DNA from: an uncultured Bacillota bacterium
GTDB lineage: Bacteria; Bacillota; Clostridia; Oscillospirales; Oscillospiraceae
Direction: 5' to 3'
DNA: 43,750 bases
Assembly (NCBI GenBank): GCA_947649625.1
Contig: CANSSJ010000011.1
Span: 1 to 43,750, forward strand
Shown: in pieces, positions 39,748-43,750 of the stretch
Numbering within the stretch: the first letter of the stretch is position 1
Layout of the letters: each line of letters begins with the position of its first letter
The notes under the pieces: model-generated
The model's input: only the letters and a program-made list of their open reading frames with translations
The model's database searches: none
What the model was told of the DNA's origin: nothing
Position numbers and translations under genes: made by a program

Positions 39748-40398
39748 ATGAAAAAGAGAAGCGTTTCCAGCTTTGCCCTGTCCCTGCTGCTTCTGCTCAG
39801 CCTCGCCGCCTGCGGCGGAATGTACGACGCGGTTTCCAGCACGGGGCATTACTCCGACTCTGAAGCCTCCGGCAGCCTGATCGACCTGCCTGTCCAGGAC
39901 CCGGAGGACGGCAGCCGCCCGGATGAGGACCAGAATCTTCCGGACAGCGGGCAGGGCAGCCTCCCGGATGCCAGCCAGGCCTCCTCCAACGGCGGAGAGG
40001 GGAATGTCAACCAATCCGGAGAAAAGGGCGACGACGGAAACAAGTCGGTTGACGAGGACGGCTGGTATACCTCCAAGGAGGAGGTGGCCCTGTACATCCA
40101 CCTGTACGGCGATCTGCCCGGCAACTATGTCACCAAGAAGGAGGCGGAGGAGGCCGGCTGGAGCGGCGGCAATGTGGAGCGCTACACCGGCGAGGGGACC
40201 GCCATTGGAGGGTCACGTTTCGGTAACCGGGAGGGCCTGCTGCCCAAGGAGCAGGGGCGGACCTATACCGAGTGCGACATCGACACCCCGGGGGAGAATT
40301 CCCGGGGAGCGAAACGAATTGTATTCTCAAACGACGGACTGGTTTACTATACGGATGACCACTATGAGAGCTTTGAACTGCTGTACGGGGAGCCATAG
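39748..40398 (+). CDS. Barnase-like ribonuclease lipoprotein
   Basis: 216 aa. Signal peptide with lipobox LAAC (Cys22), so it is exported and lipid-anchored. A low-complexity acidic linker (about 30-105) precedes a barnase/RNase N1-type domain (about 105-216). Residues corresponding to barnase Lys27, Glu73, Arg83, Arg87 and His102 are Lys130, Glu175, Arg186, Arg190 and His205, with only one-residue shifts in spacing: LPGNYVTKKEAEEAGW, YTECDID, KRIVFSN, DDHYESF. It should cut RNA outside the cell, by family. No barstar-like gene is seen in the window. ATG 39748 has AGAGAG upstream, five bases after ruvX, and may be co-transcribed with it. Confidence 0.88.
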   Translation: MKKRSVSSFALSLLLLLSLAACGGMYDAVSSTGHYSDSEASGSLIDLPVQDPEDGSRPDEDQNLPDSGQGSLPDASQASSNGGEGNVNQSGEKGDDGNKSVDEDGWYTSKEEVALYIHLYGDLPGNYVTKKEAEEAGWSGGNVERYTGEGTAIGGSRFGNREGLLPKEQGRTYTECDIDTPGENSRGAKRIVFSNDGLVYYTDDHYESFELLYGEP

Positions 40399-40422
40399 GA
40401 GGAAGGTTTTTTCAAAAAGAGC

Positions 40423-40451
40423 TTGCGCCGAGGCAGAGAATTTAGTATAAT
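40423..40451 (+). promoter_or_regulatory. Promoter for the SprA-like gene
   Basis: TTGCGC at 40423-40428, 17-base spacer, TATAAT at 40446-40451. Confidence 0.65.
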
Positions 40452-40486
40452 TACTCTGTAAATTTATCAGGAAAGGGGTGTCCGCG

Positions 40487-41284
40487 ATGTCAGCCATCGG
40501 AGCGTATGGAAGCTATGGCAGCATGAGCGGCTACTATTCCCTCTACCAGAACAGGCAGAATACCAATCCCACCAGTACCCAGCCGGTGAATCCGGTGTCC
40601 CGGGCGCAGGCCGCCCCGGTGGCTCCGGTAAGCGCTGTTCCCGCTGTCCGCCGCGGAACGGCCCAGGCCGTCCCGGAGGAGCAGGAGGGCAAGCTCCAGT
40701 TCCCCACTATGCGGGAGGGGGCCGACCCTGCCGAGATGGCGGTGCGGGCCCGCATCCGCTATCTGAACGGCGAGGCGGATGACCTGGAGAAGGAACTGCT
40801 GGGCTGGGACCAGTCCAAGGGCATGGAAAAGCTCCTGAAAGGGGAGGCGGCCGAGGACGACAAGGTGAAGCTCCCCTGGGAGAAGGGGGATACCGACCTT
40901 CTGAAGGTCGGGGAGGAGGCTAAGTCCCCCCAGGAGGTCATGGAGGAGTCCGAGTGCCAGACCTGCAAGAACCGCAAGTATCAGGACGGCTCTGACGACC
41001 CGGGCGTCTCTTTCAAGACGGCGACCAACGTCGCCCCGGAGCAGGCGGCTTCCGCCGTTCGAGGCCACGAGCAGGAGCACGTGGTCCGGGAGCAGGCCAA
41101 GGCCCAGCGGGAGGACCGGAAGGTAGTCAGCCAGTCGGTAACCATCCATACCGCCATCTGTCCTGAGTGCGGCGACGTGTACGTCTCAGGCGGCACCACC
41201 CGCACCACCACCAAGGCCAACCCTGTGGAGGAGGTTCAGCCGGAGGAGGACAAGCAAGAGTCCGGCTTTGAGGCGGTGGCTTAA
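40487..41284 (+). CDS. SprA-like protein with HExxH-type motif
   Basis: 265 aa. The C-terminal part has AAVRGHEQEHVVREQAKAQREDRKV, close to the HE-Q-xH stretch of SprA-family putative metalloproteases (conserved in various bacteria, function unknown), followed by CPECGDVYVSGGTTRTTT. A four-cysteine feature is seen in the middle: CQTCKNRKYQDGSDDPG, then ICPECGD. The first 90 residues are low-complexity, Gly/Ser/Tyr then Pro/Ala-rich, without a clear signal peptide. ATG start with AGGAAAGGGG upstream. Zinc binding is plausible from HEQEH plus cysteines. Confidence 0.65.
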   Translation: MSAIGAYGSYGSMSGYYSLYQNRQNTNPTSTQPVNPVSRAQAAPVAPVSAVPAVRRGTAQAVPEEQEGKLQFPTMREGADPAEMAVRARIRYLNGEADDLEKELLGWDQSKGMEKLLKGEAAEDDKVKLPWEKGDTDLLKVGEEAKSPQEVMEESECQTCKNRKYQDGSDDPGVSFKTATNVAPEQAASAVRGHEQEHVVREQAKAQREDRKVVSQSVTIHTAICPECGDVYVSGGTTRTTTKANPVEEVQPEEDKQESGFEAVA

Positions 41285-41305
41285 AAAATATGTACAGCCG
41301 GTCAC

Positions 41306-41359
41306 ATAATATGATCCCCCCGAAGTAGACCAAGGTCAACTTCGGGGGGATCATATTAT
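41306..41359. repeat. 54-base near-perfect palindrome
   Basis: Outer arms 41306-41325 and 41340-41359 pair perfectly over 20 bases. The inner bases continue the pairing (AAGTAGACC with GGTCAACTT, one mismatch) around an AA centre, so almost the whole 54 bases can fold. It may terminate transcription of the SprA-like gene, though no T-tract follows. Confidence 0.88.
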
Positions 41360-41458
41360 GGGTAGAGAAAAGTTCAGCTGCGTTTTGCCCGGGAGAAAAG
41401 TGATTTGCAGATGTTGACATAAAGTAGAGGCTTCGGGGGCCTGGCCCCGTCTGCACGC

Positions 41459-42304
41459 TCAGCGGGAATTGAGGTCCCCGCTGAGGAGCACCTGGTCGCC
41501 GGACTGATACTCCTTGGCGTATTTTCCGGGCGTGAGCCCTGTGAGATGGCCAAAGGTGCGGATAAAATGGGAATTGTCAGAGAAACCGGATAATTCCCCG
41601 GCCTGCTGAACGCTGATTCCCTGCTGGAGCAGCTGCCGGGCCCGGAGCACCCGGCTGTAAATGATATATTCCATTACGGAGAAGCCGGTGGCTGCCTTGA
41701 AAATGCGGCAGAGGTAGTGCTTGCTGATGTAGAACTGTCCGGCGATCTGGTCCAGTGTGAGGGGCTGCTCCAGATTGTCCCGGATATAGTCCAGGATAGG
41801 GGAGACCCGTAGGAAATCCTTGTTCTGGATGGATTCTCCCGCGGTGGCCACGTTGAGGGTGGGGGCGACCCGGATCAGCAGGTTGAGCAGGGCCACCAGC
41901 TGCCGCATGTCGCTGCCGAAGGAGCCGTCGTTTTTATTCCGCTCCAGGGCCTGAAACAGCTCGATGATCTCGGTCATTTCCCCGCCGTTCAGCTCAGCCC
42001 GGCGGAAGGAGGTCCCGCAGAATTGTGTCAGATCGGTTTGGGGAGTGGACAGCTGGACCAGGGCTTTTTTGCTGATATGGAGCACATATCGGGCGTGAAA
42101 ACCCTCCGCCATGGTGCGGTGGAGGGTGTTTTCCCCAATGAGGTACAGCGTACCGCGGCGCAGGGGATACACCTGGTCGCTGACAAAAATATTCCCCGGG
42201 CTGACCAGGGGGAGGAGCAGCTCACAGTGGTCATGGAAGTGCAGCCGGCTCATGTTCCAGGTCTCGTTGTGGTTCAATTGCAGGTGAAACTCCACATTTG
42301 TCAT
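41459..42304 (-). CDS. AraC-family transcriptional regulator
   Basis: 281 aa. The C-terminal AraC DNA-binding domain (two helix-turn-helix units) is read from ILDYIRDNLEQPLTLDQIAGQFYISKHYLCRIFKAATGFSVMEYIIYSRVLRARQLL to ISVQQAGELSGFSDNSHFIRTFGHLTGLTPGKYAKEY. The N-terminal 130 residues form a cupin-like sensor domain (NMSRLHFHDHCELLLPLVSPGNIFVSDQVYPLRRGTLYLI). Divergent from gctA across 199 bases, so it is a candidate regulator of the glutaconate CoA-transferase operon. Confidence 0.92.
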   Translation of the reverse strand: MTNVEFHLQLNHNETWNMSRLHFHDHCELLLPLVSPGNIFVSDQVYPLRRGTLYLIGENTLHRTMAEGFHARYVLHISKKALVQLSTPQTDLTQFCGTSFRRAELNGGEMTEIIELFQALERNKNDGSFGSDMRQLVALLNLLIRVAPTLNVATAGESIQNKDFLRVSPILDYIRDNLEQPLTLDQIAGQFYISKHYLCRIFKAATGFSVMEYIIYSRVLRARQLLQQGISVQQAGELSGFSDNSHFIRTFGHLTGLTPGKYAKEYQSGDQVLLSGDLNSR

Positions 42305-42339
42305 GGCGGATACCTCCTGTCCTTTGCGGAGATGGCGCT

Positions 42340-42368
42340 ATTATACCACGCCAGTACAAGATATGCAA
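42340..42368 (-). promoter_or_regulatory. Promoter for the AraC-type regulator
   Basis: Minus strand: TTGCAT, 17-base spacer, TATAAT. On the plus strand towards gctA only a TAAAAT (42413-42418) without a good -35 is seen, which would fit dependence on an activator. Confidence 0.7.
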
Positions 42369-42502
42369 ACTTTATGCTAAATTACAGGCTAGACCAATTG
42401 TGAGATTTGTGATAAAATAACCACCGTAGAAAAGCGCGTTGCGGCACCTTGACAATCAGAGAAAAAAGAGAGAACCAAAAAATTTGTAATGGGGGTATTA
42501 CT

Positions 42503-43600
42503 ATGAACAAGGTATATTCCATGCACGACGCCGTGGCGAAGTTCGTTGAGGACGGCGACGTCCTCGCGATCGGCGGCTTCACCACCAACCGCAAGCCCTA
42601 CGCCACCGTGTCGGAGATCCTGCGCCAGGGCAAGAAGGACTTCATTGTCTACGCCGGTCCCGGCGGCGGCGAGGTGGATATGCTCATCGGTGAGGGCCGC
42701 GTGGCCGCCTACATCAACTGCTACACCGCCAACTCCGGCTATACCAACGTGTCCCGCCGCTTCCGCGCCGCCATCGAGAAGGGCCAGCTGACCTATGAGG
42801 ACTACTCTCAGGACGTGCTGATGCTCATGCTCCACGCCGCCTCCTTAGGGCTCCCCTTCCTGCCCGTGCGGCTGATGCAGGGCTCCGGCCTGATGAAGTT
42901 CTGGGGCATCAGCGAGGAGAAGCGCAAGACCATGCCCAAGCTGGAGGACCTGAAGTGCGCCGAGATCGAGAACCCCATGGTCCCCGGCCAGAAGGTGGTA
43001 GCCGTCCCCGTGCCCAAGTTTGATACCGCCATCATCCACGTCCAGCAGGCCAGCCCCGACGGCACCTGCATCATCTGCGGCGACGAGTTCCACGACATCG
43101 ACATCGCCGTGGCCGCCCGCAAGACCATTGTGACCTGTGAGGAGCTGGTCTCCGACGAGTACATCCGCCGGGATCCCACCAAGACCCGCATCTTTGGCGA
43201 GTGCGTGCAGGCTGTGGTCTGGGCCCCCTACGGCGCCTGGCCCTCCCAGTGCTACGACTATTATGACGACGACGACGCCGGCCTGAAGGAGTACGACAAG
43301 GCCTCCAAGTATCAGGACGCCGAGGACGCCAAGGTCCAGCTGGCCAAGGCCGCCGCCAAGGCCCAGAAGGCCGCCGAGGCCAAGCCCGGGGACGAGAAAG
43401 CCGCCGCTGCCGCCGCCAGGGCCCAGAAGGCCGCCGACGACGCCGCTGCCGGTACCGCCATCCCCGAAACCTTCCAGGATTATCTGGAGAAGTGGGTCTA
43501 CAGCGTGAAGGACCACAGCGAGCTGCTGGACAAGATCGGCGGCTACCGCCTGATGCGGCTGAAGAACGAGCCCCACCTGGGCTATTCCACCCGGCACTAA
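42503..43600 (+). CDS. gctA: Glutaconate CoA-transferase subunit A with Ala-rich insert
   Basis: 365 aa. With GctB it moves CoA from acetyl-CoA to 2-hydroxyglutarate/glutaconate in glutamate fermentation. The N-terminal half (VYSMHDAVAKFVEDGDVLAIGGFTTNRKPYATVSEIL, then YAGPGGGEVDMLIGEGRVAAYINCYTANSGYTNVS) is classical GctA. About residues 272-320 are an inserted Ala/Lys/Asp-rich, probably helical segment (AKAAAKAQKAAEAKPGDEKAAAAAARAQKAADDAAAG), absent from the 320-aa GctA of Acidaminococcus as I recall it. The frame is continuous and the C terminus (YLEKWVYSVKDHSELLDKIGGYRLMRL) resumes the family. ATG with GGGGG upstream. gctB follows. Confidence 0.93.
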   Translation: MNKVYSMHDAVAKFVEDGDVLAIGGFTTNRKPYATVSEILRQGKKDFIVYAGPGGGEVDMLIGEGRVAAYINCYTANSGYTNVSRRFRAAIEKGQLTYEDYSQDVLMLMLHAASLGLPFLPVRLMQGSGLMKFWGISEEKRKTMPKLEDLKCAEIENPMVPGQKVVAVPVPKFDTAIIHVQQASPDGTCIICGDEFHDIDIAVAARKTIVTCEELVSDEYIRRDPTKTRIFGECVQAVVWAPYGAWPSQCYDYYDDDDAGLKEYDKASKYQDAEDAKVQLAKAAAKAQKAAEAKPGDEKAAAAAARAQKAADDAAAGTAIPETFQDYLEKWVYSVKDHSELLDKIGGYRLMRLKNEPHLGYSTRH

Positions 43601-43620
43601 GAAAAGGGAGGTATAAAGAA

Positions 43621-43750
43621 ATGGCTGAGTATAAGATCACCAAGCAGGAGCGTCAGGCTTACGCCATCGCCAAGAACATCAAGGAAAATCAGATCGTCAT
43701 CGTGGGCACCGGCCTTCCCCTCATCGGCGCCTCCCTGGCCAAGCGGGTGG
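43621..43750 (+). CDS. gctB: Glutaconate CoA-transferase subunit B (partial, window end)
   Basis: The first 43 codons are visible: MAEYKITKQERQAYAIAKNIKENQIVIVGTGLPLIGASLAKRV. The GTGLPLIGASLAKR stretch is characteristic of GctB; the catalytic glutamate lies further on, outside the window. GGGAGGTATAAAGAA precedes the ATG. It is 20 bases after gctA, clearly one operon; downstream genes of the 2-hydroxyglutarate pathway are expected. Confidence 0.92.
   Translation, partial: MAEYKITKQERQAYAIAKNIKENQIVIVGTGLPLIGASLAKRV

Noticed and set aside
39748-41284. Barstar gene next to the barnase-like gene
   Set aside because: The following gene is a SprA-like protein with cysteines and HEQEH; no small acidic barstar-like frame is seen on either strand.
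1-43750. CRISPR array, tRNA, rRNA, transposase or integrase
   Set aside because: No regularly spaced direct repeats, no cloverleaf or rRNA stretches, and no recombinase motifs were recognised; repeats seen are palindromic, not array-like.

Overview
The window is a gene-dense, GC-rich bacterial chromosome segment read as a low-oxygen Firmicute of the order Oscillospirales (Flavonifractor / Pseudoflavonifractor / Intestinimonas-like). The placement is an inference. It rests on glutaconate CoA-transferase for glutamate fermentation, a trimeric NAD-linked [FeFe] hydrogenase, an ECF transporter module, Clostridia-type DUF5711, DUF4830 and stalk-domain secreted proteins, and sigma-A promoters of TTGACA-N17-TATAAT type. 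No rRNA, tRNA, CRISPR array, transposase or prophage was found.

Layout. 1-5127: a repeat arm, then greA-lysS, a low-GC pair of flavodoxin-fold proteins, and rsmI divergent from a base methyltransferase. 5198-8458: murC and a membrane diguanylate cyclase with Cache-like, PAS and GGDEF domains. 8602-10617: a lower-GC island with a DUF262 (GmrS/DndB-type) protein and an unrecognised helical protein. 10689-15813 (minus strand): truA, a DUF5711 protein, a CvpA-like membrane protein and a zinc-finger Clp ATPase. 15842-16556: a long palindromic repeat and a divergent XRE regulator / 90-aa protein pair wedged between ecfT and truA. 16536-20456 (minus): an rRNA-methyltransferase-like gene, a truncated MreB-like gene, and ecfA1-ecfA2-ecfT. 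20644-24838: a DivIVA-like coiled coil, a candidate type I toxin-antitoxin locus, two tiny ribbon-helix-helix proteins, comF, mreB and mscS. 24863-28481: a DUF4830 protein, an RsuA-type pseudouridine synthase that seems to start at ATA, a CdaR/PucR-type regulator and a secreted stalk-domain protein. 28543-31009: a ROK-like protein with an unknown N-terminal domain and an unknown 172-aa protein. 31163-35245: the hydrogenase operon hydC-hydB-hydA. 35339-41284: a low-GC orphan, an aminotransferase, a free-standing enzyme I N-terminal domain, L-lactate dehydrogenase, ruvX, a barnase-like lipoprotein and a SprA-like protein. 41459-43750: an AraC regulator divergent from gctA-gctB, which runs off the window.

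How the genes work together. Redox disposal is prominent: the hydrogenase can take electrons from NADH and ferredoxin, lactate dehydrogenase regenerates NAD, and gctAB activates 2-hydroxyglutarate or glutaconate in glutamate fermentation. Cell-envelope growth (murC, mreB, DivIVA-like, mscS, CvpA-like) and translation or rRNA/tRNA modification (greA, lysS, rsmI, truA, RsuA-type, two further methyltransferases) make up most of the rest.

The most unusual piece is 21379-21674. A 33-aa hydrophobic peptide lies between two near-perfect promoters that face each other on opposite strands. Its ribosome binding site is held in a hairpin, and a 10-bp inverted repeat flanks the ORF. This is the layout of a type I toxin-antitoxin system. 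A family of TGTAGGGGC inverted repeats with compensating changes in their inner hairpins occurs at four places. No gene-free stretch exceeds 300 bases; the longest, about 250 bases at 37143-37391, holds two divergent promoters and otherwise nothing I can name.
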